Positions 1 to 7,767 of a DNA stretch of 64,000 nucleotides are shown one piece after another. Every line of letters starts with the position of its first letter. Positions within the stretch are counted from its first letter, which is position 1. The DNA is taken from positions 1 to 64,000 of the forward strand of contig JBLWWH010000011.1 of NCBI GenBank assembly GCA_048268105.1, written 5' to 3'. The notes beneath the pieces are model-generated. The model saw nothing but the letters and a program-made list of their open reading frames with translations. It was not told where the DNA came from and ran no database searches. This DNA comes from Profundicola sp048268105 (GTDB lineage Bacteria > Bacteroidota > Bacteroidia > Flavobacteriales > Weeksellaceae). A program made the translations under genes and the position numbers.

Positions 1-1195
1 AATAAATATTACCTAATCTGTACTTATCTGGAGACGAACCATTCTTAGAAATATATGTTCCATTTGGACCTAAATTGGCATTAACAGGTCTATCAGATAT
101 TCCAGGGTCACCAGTACCAACTTGTGTTCCTAGAGAAAAAGCACCAACGTTTATCTCTACAGCAGCAGTACGCCAACGATCTCCTCCGTCACCACCAAAT
201 TCAGTTATATCGTTTGAAGTAGCAATATTAAAAAAAGGAAATCCCATTTTTATTTCTCCCAATGTCTGATCAGTATATCCATTACTATATGAGGTAGTAG
301 TTTGACTAGCCAACCCAAAACCTATACTTCTTTCTATGCCTCGTCTAGTTTCCCATCCACTTTTTCCAGTTGTTGCATCTTCAGCTACATAACTTGCCCC
401 AAATTCATGACGAACAGCAACTGGTGATAAGGCTTTAGGGATTCCAACTGAAATATTAACTCCTATTGATTTTTCTGTTCCCGAATAGGTGGCTGTAGGA
501 ACAATTGCTATTGGCGAAAAGCGTTCTACTAAATCTTGAAGATTTTCTAATCCCTCTATTTCAGGAGCATGCATTACTTGATTAGATGAAAACTGATAGG
601 GTGTCATTCTTGCGTATTTCTCCGCCAATGGGTCAACACTCATAAACCGTCCAATGGCATAATCATAATTTCGCCATTTAAAAGAATCCCAGTTTAAATT
701 AAGCTCATCTTGGCGTTCTTGTCCTTGGTATTTATACTTATAAGGAACATTACTCACATTTAATATTTCTCTGTTATCACCTGTAGGTTTATAATCTTTC
801 TTTGAACCATTATATATGCCATGCTCCAAACCAAAGGGATAATAATGATTTTCTTCTACTTTTTTTACCAATCCTAGTCCTGGATCACTAGTATAAGATA
901 ACCTAATATTACCCAGGTGGTCTGTGTAGTTATAAACATAATCATACCAACTTCTAGTGGTTTGATCCTCTGTAATACGTACATAACCTTCTGCCGTAGG
1001 AAAAAATTGTAGTTCTCCATCTACGTACTGAAAACCGTCGAAGTAGTCTGTAGTTATTATATCGGTGCCGTTGGTCACTTTTTTGGTTAGTTTTATACCT
1101 GCTGCATTATAAATATACTCAATTTTTTGGCTCTCAGAGTTATTAAATTTTATTAATAAAAATCTCGCATCTCGTTGGTCAATTCGATTAAATAT
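1..1195 (-). pseudogene. 5'-truncated Rhs-family tip with C-terminal toxin-like domain (continues beyond window)
   Basis: Reading leftward from a TAA at 1196-1198, a frame stays open to the window edge. It encodes a YD-repeat (SQKIEYIYNAAGIKL), the Rhs sequence YNYTDHLGNIRLSY, then YYPFGLEH, YKYKYQGQERQDE and GRFMSVDPLAEKYA, the conserved end of the Rhs core. After the core comes a variable region with GWETRRGIERS, GGDGGDRWRTAAVEI and GTGDPGISD. From memory this resembles the Bacteroidota polymorphic toxin type 23 domain; that is a guess to test. No ATG, GTG or TTG start precedes the core, and the Rhs shell is missing, so this looks like an orphan or silent tip cassette rather than an intact gene. 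Its 5' end overlaps the end of the upstream lipoprotein gene by 43 nt. Confidence 0.6.
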
Positions 1196-1551
1196 TTAGG
1201 TTTTCCAGAAACAGGCTTCGAGAAGTAAACAAACTGATACTTTCTAAAATCCTTGGCTTTTAATTCATACACAAACTCATTATTAATAAAAAACTCTGTA
1301 TCTTCATGTTTAACTAAAATGGCTTTGGCTAATCCTCTAATAGGGGAAGTATTTATTGTATCAGTAAATTTTAAATTTTCGGAAGAAACAAAAACCTTTG
1401 TATTTTTAAATTTAGTTGTAAAAATCAAATAAGTTAAGGTGTCATTCTTGATTCGGACATCATTCAATTCTCCGTCTATTTTAATAACCTGAACACCTGA
1501 GCACCCTAATGCCATTAAAGAAAAAACCAATAAATAAATTAATCTGTTCAT
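1153..1551 (-). CDS. Small lipoprotein, candidate immunity protein for the upstream Rhs metzincin-like toxin
   Basis: A 132-aa protein with an N-terminal hydrophobic stretch ending in LMALGCSG, a lipobox with Cys17, so probably anchored in the envelope. The rest is beta-rich with no motif I recognise. The start codon overlaps the stop of the upstream Rhs-tip gene as ATGA, which implies translational coupling. Placement immediately after a polymorphic toxin gene is the usual position of an immunity gene. The envelope location would suit a toxin that acts in the periplasm or at the membrane. Immunity function is inferred from position only. Confidence 0.55.
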   Translation of the reverse strand: MNRLIYLLVFSLMALGCSGVQVIKIDGELNDVRIKNDTLTYLIFTTKFKNTKVFVSSENLKFTDTINTSPIRGLAKAILVKHEDTEFFINNEFVYELKAKDFRKYQFVYFSKPVSGKPKYLIELTNEMRDFY

Positions 1552-2786
1552 TGCTCTGTTTTTTGTTGGTCATTTTCAATTGCTTTAATTAATAAACGTT
1601 TTTGGGTTCTTAAAACATTCATACCATGTCCACCCCTCGGCATTTGCCCAGCTCCTGACAAAGCATTATTATAGCCATCACCTACAACATCATTATATGC
1701 TCTTGTTCCTTTTTGATAATCCTCTCCATGCCTCAAGCCTCCTGTATGAAGTCCTTCGTGTAATATTACTTTATTCACTTGTGCTGAATAATCATAAGCA
1801 CCCAGTTTATTGCCTTTATCATCATATAGTAAGTTCCTAGAGCTTAATTGAATTCTATTATTTTGTGTATCATTAATAGTATTTACCATTCCTGGGGTTT
1901 TCATCTGAATTACTTTATCAGCATCAGTAACAACCAAACCTTCTTCCGTTGTTCCCACATCCGTTACTGTATCTCTAAGCTCAAAACCAATGGTAGCATC
2001 TTCGCTAAACACTACATTTACAGTTAGAGTATTTAAGTTTTTATCACTAATCCTTCCATCTAATGAACTCTTAATTTGAGTAGCAAAAGCATCTTGAATA
2101 CTCTTAACCTCTTCTGTAATGGCAGAATACTCATTTGTTAAATTTTTTAAAGGCTGAATTTTTAATGTTGCCATATAATTGCCATCATTCCCTCTGCTTA
2201 CAGACCATTCAAGTCCTTCTAATTCTCTACCATCCATTACCCTGTTTTCACTAAATGCATACGGCGAGTTATAAACATATTCTTCTGCAATCGGATCCAC
2301 ACTCATAAACCGCCCAATGGCATAATCATAATTTCGCCATTTAAAGCTGTCCCAGTTGAGATTGAGTTCATCTTGGCGTTCTTGTCCTTGGTATTTATAC
2401 TTATACTTATTTTTAATCACAGGCACAACGCTAAGTAGTTCATCTTCGCTTATGTTTTGCAATTCTTCGTTGGTCAGCTCTAAATAGTCTGCAAAATCTA
2501 CTTCTTTTACGTCTTTGTTGTAACCAGCGTGTTCTAATCCAAAGGGATAATAATTGTTTTCTTCCAAAATTACAATATTTCCTAGATTTTTTGGGTTTTC
2601 GGCATAGCTTAATCTCACACTTCGCTTCGCTCGGGTTTCTTCATAAAAAACTTTCTCAAAGTTTTTTTCTCGAAAATCATTTGGATCATATTTATAATCA
2701 TTTTGATCTCCAGAATTACCATTATCAAATCCTTGCGGATTGGAGGTTGGATCTGTAACTTTTATTAGCTTGTTGATTTTACGCAC
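1548..2786 (-). CDS. Orphan Rhs-tip protein with C-terminal metzincin-type metalloprotease-like domain
   Basis: A 412-aa protein starting at GTG 2786. It has only the end of an Rhs core: VRLSY, NNYYPFGLEHAGYN, YKYKYQGQERQDELNLNW, GRFMSVDPIAEEYVY and the ELEGLEW junction near residue 190. A variable domain follows, carrying HEGLHTGGLRH at residues 343-353. This fits the zinc-binding pattern HExxHxxGxxH exactly (His343, Glu344, His347, His353). GMN near residue 388 could be the Met-turn. No signal peptide and no N-terminal shell are visible, so export or display would need recombination onto a full Rhs protein or another route. Metalloprotease activity is inferred from the motif. The adjacent downstream lipoprotein is the likely immunity protein. 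Confidence 0.65.
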   Translation of the reverse strand: MRKINKLIKVTDPTSNPQGFDNGNSGDQNDYKYDPNDFREKNFEKVFYEETRAKRSVRLSYAENPKNLGNIVILEENNYYPFGLEHAGYNKDVKEVDFADYLELTNEELQNISEDELLSVVPVIKNKYKYKYQGQERQDELNLNWDSFKWRNYDYAIGRFMSVDPIAEEYVYNSPYAFSENRVMDGRELEGLEWSVSRGNDGNYMATLKIQPLKNLTNEYSAITEEVKSIQDAFATQIKSSLDGRISDKNLNTLTVNVVFSEDATIGFELRDTVTDVGTTEEGLVVTDADKVIQMKTPGMVNTINDTQNNRIQLSSRNLLYDDKGNKLGAYDYSAQVNKVILHEGLHTGGLRHGEDYQKGTRAYNDVVGDGYNNALSGAGQMPRGGHGMNVLRTQKRLLIKAIENDQQKTEQ

Positions 2787-2936
2787 TTTTATAGTTTCTA
2801 TTACTAAGATAATGTTAAATGCAGGTGAGAATTCCTTATATATTAAATAATGGTTGGCTGATTTTTAGCAATTTATAAAATCTCTCAATTACCAGTTCCG
2901 CACACTACAATTAAAAATTTAACTATTCCGAAATTA

Positions 2937-3344
2937 TTAAAATTTAATTTCTCGAATGGTTAAAAGTGTAAAATTATCTCGAGCTATTAGATCAACACTA
3001 ATCTTCAATCTTTCTTTTTCATTTGAATACTCATATAGATAATAACCATCACAAGTTTTCCATTCTAAACAATTTACTTTATCTCCTTTGCCTCCAAAAT
3101 CACATGAAGTTCTTTGAATTTCAAGTAATAATTCATCTTTCTGGTTAAATGATAATTGGTAAATATTTATTAAACGATAATCTTGAATATCTGAATTTGA
3201 TTTACTGTATATCAAATTCATATTTTCTGGAAATTTAATTTTTAATTTACTAGTATAACTTTCTATTGTAGCTCTATTCGAACAACTATAATTGAATAAG
3301 ATTAGTAATAACAACAAATTAACGAGATATTTAAAATGATTCAT
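2937..3344 (-). CDS. Small lipoprotein, candidate orphan immunity protein
   Basis: A 135-aa protein with a hydrophobic N-terminus ending in FNYSCSN, a plausible lipobox. The remainder contains four Cys residues in the second half (TSCDF, NCLEWKTC and others), which may form disulfides. No family recognised. The start overlaps by 14 nt the end of a 55-codon coding remnant upstream (3331-3498). That matches the toxin-immunity layout of the neighbouring modules, so this may be an immunity gene that outlived its toxin. This role is inferred from context only. Confidence 0.5.
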   Translation of the reverse strand: MNHFKYLVNLLLLLILFNYSCSNRATIESYTSKLKIKFPENMNLIYSKSNSDIQDYRLINIYQLSFNQKDELLLEIQRTSCDFGGKGDKVNCLEWKTCDGYYLYEYSNEKERLKISVDLIARDNFTLLTIREIKF

Positions 3345-3498
3345 CTTTACCTGTTTCTTTTCTTTCTTTTGTCATTGATGGTTTTGGCACATAACTTGGC
3401 GTAATCAATTTCCCATTGTATATTGTTTGGATTTCTGAACCTTGAGTTTGTTGTACTTGTAATTCTCCTACAATTTCAAAAGGCTTTACACGTAATAA
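3331..3498 (-). pseudogene. Remnant of a toxin C-terminus upstream of an orphan immunity-like gene
   Basis: After a TAG at 3499-3501 a frame stays open for 55 codons without a start codon. It reads RVKPFEIVGELQVQ, then IYNGKLITPSYVPKPS, and stops inside the next gene's first codons. The composition looks protein-like rather than random. Its position, ending just inside a small lipoprotein gene, matches the end of a polymorphic toxin gene. No Rhs core is left. I read it as the decayed 3' end of a displaced Rhs toxin cassette. Confidence 0.4.
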
Positions 3499-3583
3499 CT
3501 ATCTTGACAATTCAATAACCTGAAATTGAATTTTTTAATTCTTATTATATTGAAAATTTCCCAATTTGATAAATTATTAAAAA

Positions 3584-3946
3584 TCACCATTTTTCTGCTC
3601 CTGAATTACGAATAGGCTTATCATTTATTTTAAATTTTATGTATAAGCCTTTATAAATACCCTTTAACTCTACTTCATCATTTATTCCTTCGGCGTGGGT
3701 TCCAATCTGAATTTCGAGTGTGTCTTGAATCAAATTAACGTCCTTTATTTCACCGCCAAAAAATTTCGCAACAATCGTTTCATTTTTATTTTCAAAAATC
3801 GAAACAAAATCATCACTATTACGACCTATATAACTTTTAAAATACCAAACGATTTTCTTATCTCCAAAATTAAATCTTTTATAGACTAGGCGATTATCAC
3901 ATGACATTAAAGTTAAACATAATAAAATATATATTATATTTTTCAT
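3584..3946 (-). CDS. Small lipoprotein, candidate immunity protein for the Rhs tip at 3952-4962
   Basis: A 120-aa protein with signal and lipobox LCLTLMSCD (Cys16), followed by a beta-rich sequence (YKRFNFGDKKIVWYF, FVSIFENKNETIVAKF). No family recognised. It begins 5 bp after the stop of the orphan Rhs-tip gene upstream, so both are probably on one transcript. Immunity function is inferred from that position and from the two neighbouring modules with the same layout. Confidence 0.55.
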   Translation of the reverse strand: MKNIIYILLCLTLMSCDNRLVYKRFNFGDKKIVWYFKSYIGRNSDDFVSIFENKNETIVAKFFGGEIKDVNLIQDTLEIQIGTHAEGINDEVELKGIYKGLYIKFKINDKPIRNSGAEKW

Positions 3947-3951
3947 AATAA

Positions 3952-4962
3952 TTAATTTTTGATAAAGTATCCTTTTACGATGAAAGAGCCAGAATATTCA
4001 TGCTCTCCATAATATGGAAACCCTGAATTATATGAATTACCTTGGTTATCCTTTTGATTATATCCACCTATGATTGGCATATTTAGTTTGAAAAAAGATG
4101 TTGGAGTATCCATAAAAGTATCCCATGATTTTTCATAAACGGTTCTCAAATTGGTCCCAAATATTCTATTATTTACCGCTCTTATTGTTGTCAATTTACC
4201 ATTAAACGTATAGGGAGTATATGCCTTTTGAGGTGCAAATTCTTTTCTGTTTTTTAAATCAAAAGAATTCCCCCGAAAAGACAATGCTCCCAAAAGAGCT
4301 GAATTAAGAAGAGAAGAATTTAAAGAAGTTATTTTTGATTTCCACAATTCTGTAAAAGCGTTATACAATTTATTGCCATTTGGAATATTATCTAAATTAA
4401 ATGTGACTTTAGCTACTTCGAAATTTCCAGATGTATTTTTTATAAACCCACCAGTTGAATCATCGGTTTTTGCAAAAATCCATGGTGTTTCAGCGTCCAT
4501 AATTTTAGTACTTGTGTTTATATCATAGTTACCATTTTTATCTGCTAGATAAACGCCAGCATCACCGTCGTAAGGATTCACACTTACAGTAGTATAGGAG
4601 CCATCATCATTCTTTCTCACTCCTGTAGAAAGCGGTTCAGCCTTTCTCCCATCTGGATCAATAAAATACATAGGATTGTTCAAAGCATAATTATAAGGAG
4701 ACCATCTTCTTCCATTTTCTGCCAACGGATCCACATTCATCCATCTCCCCAAACTTGTATCATAATTTCTAGCACCGTAATCATACCAATCTAATCCCAA
4801 CTCATCTTGGTATTCTTTACCGTTGTATTTATACTTATACGGATTACGATCCACCGTTTCAATTTCTCTAGCATCGCCTATGGGGCGGTAGTCGCGCGCT
4901 GGTGTGTTGTAGCTGACGTGTTGTAGGCCGAGCGTAATATTTAGAAATGGGTTATTATGCAT
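3952..4962 (-). CDS. Orphan Rhs-tip protein with unrecognised C-terminal domain
   Basis: A 336-aa protein. Residues about 40-105 are the Rhs core end: YKYKYNGKEYQDELGLDWYD, GARNYDTSLGRWMNVDPLAE and SPYNYALNNPMYFIDPDG. The PxxxxDPxG-like junction DPDGRKA is followed by about 230 variable residues with no motif I recognise (for example GGYNQKDNQGNSYNSG and YGEHEYSGSF near the end). An in-frame TAA lies directly before the ATG, so the gene really starts inside the core and lacks the Rhs shell and signal. Its core sequence differs from the two other tips in this window (NGKEYQDELGLDW against QGQERQDELNLNW), so it may descend from a different parent Rhs gene. Confidence 0.6.
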   Translation of the reverse strand: MHNNPFLNITLGLQHVSYNTPARDYRPIGDAREIETVDRNPYKYKYNGKEYQDELGLDWYDYGARNYDTSLGRWMNVDPLAENGRRWSPYNYALNNPMYFIDPDGRKAEPLSTGVRKNDDGSYTTVSVNPYDGDAGVYLADKNGNYDINTSTKIMDAETPWIFAKTDDSTGGFIKNTSGNFEVAKVTFNLDNIPNGNKLYNAFTELWKSKITSLNSSLLNSALLGALSFRGNSFDLKNRKEFAPQKAYTPYTFNGKLTTIRAVNNRIFGTNLRTVYEKSWDTFMDTPTSFFKLNMPIIGGYNQKDNQGNSYNSGFPYYGEHEYSGSFIVKGYFIKN

Positions 4963-5563
4963 TTATCTTGTTCACTGCGAGCTGGTAAAGCGTTTTTATT
5001 GAATATCTAAGATAATTAATTCATTTGGATTAGAGAGCCTTTAGCCTGAATTTTTAAACTCAACTTAAGCACTACTGCTTAGAAATTATGCATCAAATTA
5101 ATTTATCATCAGATGATTTGCAAAAAAGATCTAGATGATTAAAATGATTTATGCGCATCTTCAGTAAAAAAGCTCAAGAGGTTTTTCCAAAAAGTACAAG
5201 AGGTTTTTTCAACAAGTTCAAGAGCTTTTTTCAAAAAGTACAAGAGCTTTTTTCGACAAGTACAAGAGCGTTTTGCTAAATGATCTGATTATATTAATAT
5301 TCAACCCTTTACATTACTCCTTTTTTCTTTGTAAATCTTCATCAACATCACCCAAATTACTTTCCTTTTCTAGCTTGCTATAAGTTTTGAGCGCCTCGTC
5401 TTTTTGGATAACGCGTTATATTTTTTTTTAAATTATTTAAGTTCTTGAAGGCAAGAAACGTTAATTCTGCATTAAGATAGCCCATTGAATAGAATGTGTG
5501 TAATTTCTTTATTAACTTTAGTTGACTAAGTTGGAGAAGACTTAACATCAAAATTTACACAAC
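4963..5563. other. Intergenic region between the Rhs cassettes and the phoH-like gene
   Basis: No intact gene is visible. It holds the 22-bp tandem repeat array (5171-5280). On the minus strand a 33-codon open stretch at 5314-5415 reads RVIQKDEALKTYSKLEKES and ends in TAA; it could be the end of a decayed gene, but is too short to be sure. A T-run at 5420-5428 interrupts that frame. The promoter of the phoH-like gene must lie in the last 150 bp, but I see no clear TAnnTTTG box. Confidence 0.4.
5171..5280. repeat. Five-copy 22-bp imperfect tandem repeat
   Basis: Five head-to-tail units of exactly 22 bp start at 5171, 5193, 5215, 5237 and 5259. The pattern is AG(T/C)ACAAGAG(G/C)TTTTTTCnAnA. 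Each unit keeps CAAGAG followed by a T-run and an A-rich end. Units 2 to 4 differ at only a few positions and the last is the most diverged. The period is not a multiple of 3 and there are no spacers, so this is neither a coding repeat nor a CRISPR array. AAAAAAGCTC (5166-5175) and GAGCTTTTTT (5222-5231) are complementary, so the transcript could fold. Confidence 0.85.
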
Positions 5564-6886
5564 ATGAAAAAAATATTTGTATTAGATACTTCCGTTATAT
5601 TATTCAACCACAATTCATTATTGAGCTTTGCGGAGCATGATGTGGTCATTCCTATTACAGTTTTAGAAGAGTTAGATAATTTTAAAAAAGGAAATGAGAC
5701 CAAAAACTTTGAAGCCAGAGAATTAATCAGGTTACTCGACAAAATTTCTATAGACAAAGACATCACCCAATGGATAGCCTTGCCTGGTGAAAACAAAGGA
5801 AATTTTAAAATTGTCTTAAATACCGACGGCCTTAAATCCAATGCCATTGAGCTCTTCAACAATATCAGCATGGATAATAAAATCATCAATGCTGCGCTAA
5901 AAATGAAGGAGGAAGAACCAAAAAAGCCTGTTATTTTAGTTACCAAGGATATAAACTTGAGATTGAAAGCCAAAGCGGTAGGTTTAAACGCTGAAGATTT
6001 TGAGACTGGAAAAGTGCAAGACACTGAAAGCTTTTCAGCTGGAATTCAACATGTAGATGATTTTAATCAAGATATCATTGAACGCTTATATAATGAGCAT
6101 CATGTTCCATTAGAGGATGTAGAGGAATTTTTGGAGATTAAACCCAATCAATATTATATTTTAAAAGGTACCAACTCTTCGGTGCTGGCTTATTACAATC
6201 CTTTTGAAAAGCAATTAGAGCAAGTCAGTAAACAAAGATGTTATGGTATCCAGCCACGTAATGCTGAGCAAACTTTTGCCATGCATGCGATTTTAAATCC
6301 TAACATTAAATTAGTTGCCATTCATGGCGTAGCGGGAACCGGGAAGACACTCATTGCTCTAGCCGCCGCTTTAGAACAAAGAAGAAACTTCAAACAGATT
6401 TATTTAGCACGACCGATTGTTCCGTTAAGCAATAAGGATATCGGCTATTTACCGGGTGATATTAAGTCTAAAATTGATCCTTACATGCAGCCTCTTTGGG
6501 ATAATTTAAAATTTATTCAATATCAATATAATGAAAGTGAGCCTGAGTATAAGCATATTACCCAAATGCTAGAAAGTGAGAAATTAATGATTACGCCGCT
6601 GGCTTACATTCGCGGACGTAGTTTATCTGATGTGATTTTTATTGTGGATGAAGCGCAGAATTTAACACCACACGAAATTAAAACCATCATTACAAGAGCG
6701 GGCGAAAACTCTAAATTTATTTTCACCGGTGACATTAAACAGATTGATACGCCTTATCTAGATGAGCTTTCGAATGGTTTATCTTATATGGTAGACAGAA
6801 TTCAAGGAGAAGATATCTTCTCACATATTCAATTAGTGAAAGGTGAGCGTTCTGAATTGGCCAACCTTGCTAATGAGCGTTTATAA
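5564..6886 (+). CDS. PhoH-family protein with N-terminal PIN domain (PhoH2/YlaK type)
   Basis: A 440-aa protein. Residues 1-145 form a PIN ribonuclease domain with acidic residues in place: Asp8 (VLDTS), Glu35/Glu36, Asp104 (SMDNKIINA) and Asp129 (VTKDINL). From about 225 onward is a PhoH-type P-loop ATPase, with Walker A GVAGTGKT at 255-262 and Walker B VIFIVDEAQ at 357-365. The family fuses an endoribonuclease to an ATP-driven nucleic-acid motor and is linked to RNA unwinding and cleavage. The length is usual for PhoH2. It is a single-gene unit followed by a strong hairpin terminator. The exact RNA substrate cannot be read from the sequence. Confidence 0.9.
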   Translation: MKKIFVLDTSVILFNHNSLLSFAEHDVVIPITVLEELDNFKKGNETKNFEARELIRLLDKISIDKDITQWIALPGENKGNFKIVLNTDGLKSNAIELFNNISMDNKIINAALKMKEEEPKKPVILVTKDINLRLKAKAVGLNAEDFETGKVQDTESFSAGIQHVDDFNQDIIERLYNEHHVPLEDVEEFLEIKPNQYYILKGTNSSVLAYYNPFEKQLEQVSKQRCYGIQPRNAEQTFAMHAILNPNIKLVAIHGVAGTGKTLIALAAALEQRRNFKQIYLARPIVPLSNKDIGYLPGDIKSKIDPYMQPLWDNLKFIQYQYNESEPEYKHITQMLESEKLMITPLAYIRGRSLSDVIFIVDEAQNLTPHEIKTIITRAGENSKFIFTGDIKQIDTPYLDELSNGLSYMVDRIQGEDIFSHIQLVKGERSELANLANERL

Positions 6887-6909
6887 TTTAAAAGTTTAAA
6901 CCAATAAAA

Positions 6910-6943
6910 AACCGTCTCTGTGTGGGGAGACGGTTATTTTTTT
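6910..6943 (+). terminator. Rho-independent terminator after the phoH-like gene, probably bidirectional
   Basis: Stem AACCGTCTC (6910-6918) pairs with GAGACGGTT (6927-6935) around an 8-nt loop. A T-run follows at 6937-6943, and an A-run lies on the other side. The convergent cyclo-ligase gene ends at the edge, so the hairpin can serve both strands. Confidence 0.85.
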
Positions 6944-7502
6944 ATTTATCGAATTTATAAATATCGTTTGGCGTAATCAGATAATCTAAGAGTACATCAA
7001 ATTCTTCTCTTGGAATATCCTCTTTTACCGATTCAAAAAAGTTAACTCCAACAAATTTAGTTTTCTCATCTAATGATGATAAAAATCTATCGTAGAAACC
7101 TCCTCCATAACCAATTCTATTTCCTTTGGCATCAGAAATCAACATAGGAACGATTACCACATCAATCTTGTTTGTTGAAACTTCCTGATTACTTTCTGGC
7201 TCCATGATTCCCCAAGAGTTTTCGACCAATTTAGTCTCATTGGTATATGGGCAACTTAACAATTGCTTACCATCCATTTTAGGAACTACAACATCCTTAG
7301 CTTGTCTCAATAATTCATCTATAATGTACTGTGTATTTACCTCGTTAAACTTAGGCATACTTAAAAACACATGAAATGTCTGATGCTGAATGAATTCAGA
7401 ATTCAAAAAAATATCTGCAATTTTAAGACTCCACGCGTTAATTTCGGTGGTAGTAAATTGCTTTCTTTTGGCTAGGTACTCTTTACGAACATTCTTTTTC
7501 AT
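6942..7502 (-). CDS. 5-formyltetrahydrofolate cyclo-ligase
   Basis: A 186-aa protein that converts 5-formyl-THF to 5,10-methenyl-THF using ATP in folate recycling. The family signature GYGGGFYDRF is at residues 131-140. N-terminal basic residues (KEYLAKRKQF) fit the usual substrate-binding start, and VVIVPMLISDAKGNRI precedes the signature. Length is typical. It lies 1 bp after the ferredoxin gene on the same strand, and the two probably share an mRNA that starts upstream at the ferredoxin or the U32 gene. Confidence 0.93.
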   Translation of the reverse strand: MKKNVRKEYLAKRKQFTTTEINAWSLKIADIFLNSEFIQHQTFHVFLSMPKFNEVNTQYIIDELLRQAKDVVVPKMDGKQLLSCPYTNETKLVENSWGIMEPESNQEVSTNKIDVVIVPMLISDAKGNRIGYGGGFYDRFLSSLDEKTKFVGVNFFESVKEDIPREEFDVLLDYLITPNDIYKFDK

Positions 7503-7503
7503 T

Positions 7504-7734
7504 CTAACTTACTTTAACAGATATTATATGGACTGGACAAGCATCTGCCGCTTTTTCGCAGGCAGGAAGAATCTCCATGTTGGGATCCTTTAAGGTATGA
7601 AATCCTTTTTTATTAACGGATTTTAATAGGACGGACTTACCATCTTTTTTAGACATTCGGAATTGATTGGGAGCAAACTCTACGCAATAGTTACAGCCAA
7701 TACATTTATCTCGTTGTAAAGTAATAATTACCAT
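7504..7734 (-). CDS. Small 4Fe-4S ferredoxin
   Basis: A 76-aa cytoplasmic electron carrier. CIGCNYC places Cys11, Cys14 and Cys17, and DACPV gives Cys66, the classic CxxCxxC...CP set for a single [4Fe-4S] cluster. Cys59 (PACEKAADAC) sits where the second-cluster cysteine pair is lost in monocluster ferredoxins and might form a disulfide. Gene order on the minus strand is U32 protein, ferredoxin, cyclo-ligase, with 33 bp and 1 bp gaps. The context suggests it may supply electrons or cluster chemistry to the U32 tRNA-hydroxylation protein upstream. Confidence 0.9.
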   Translation of the reverse strand: MVIITLQRDKCIGCNYCVEFAPNQFRMSKKDGKSVLLKSVNKKGFHTLKDPNMEILPACEKAADACPVHIISVKVS

Positions 7735-7767
7735 GAATTCAAGTTTCGTAAAACAAATTTTAAATGA

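Noticed and set aside
75..269. 64-codon plus-strand frame
   Set aside because: It is antisense to the Rhs toxin-like domain, which explains the DNA better.
5171..5280. Possible CRISPR array
   Set aside because: The 22-bp units are directly adjacent with no spacers, and no cas gene is present.
5548..6024. 158-codon minus-strand frame opposite the PhoH-like gene
   Set aside because: It lies entirely within a strongly supported gene and has Ser/Leu/Lys-biased shadow composition.
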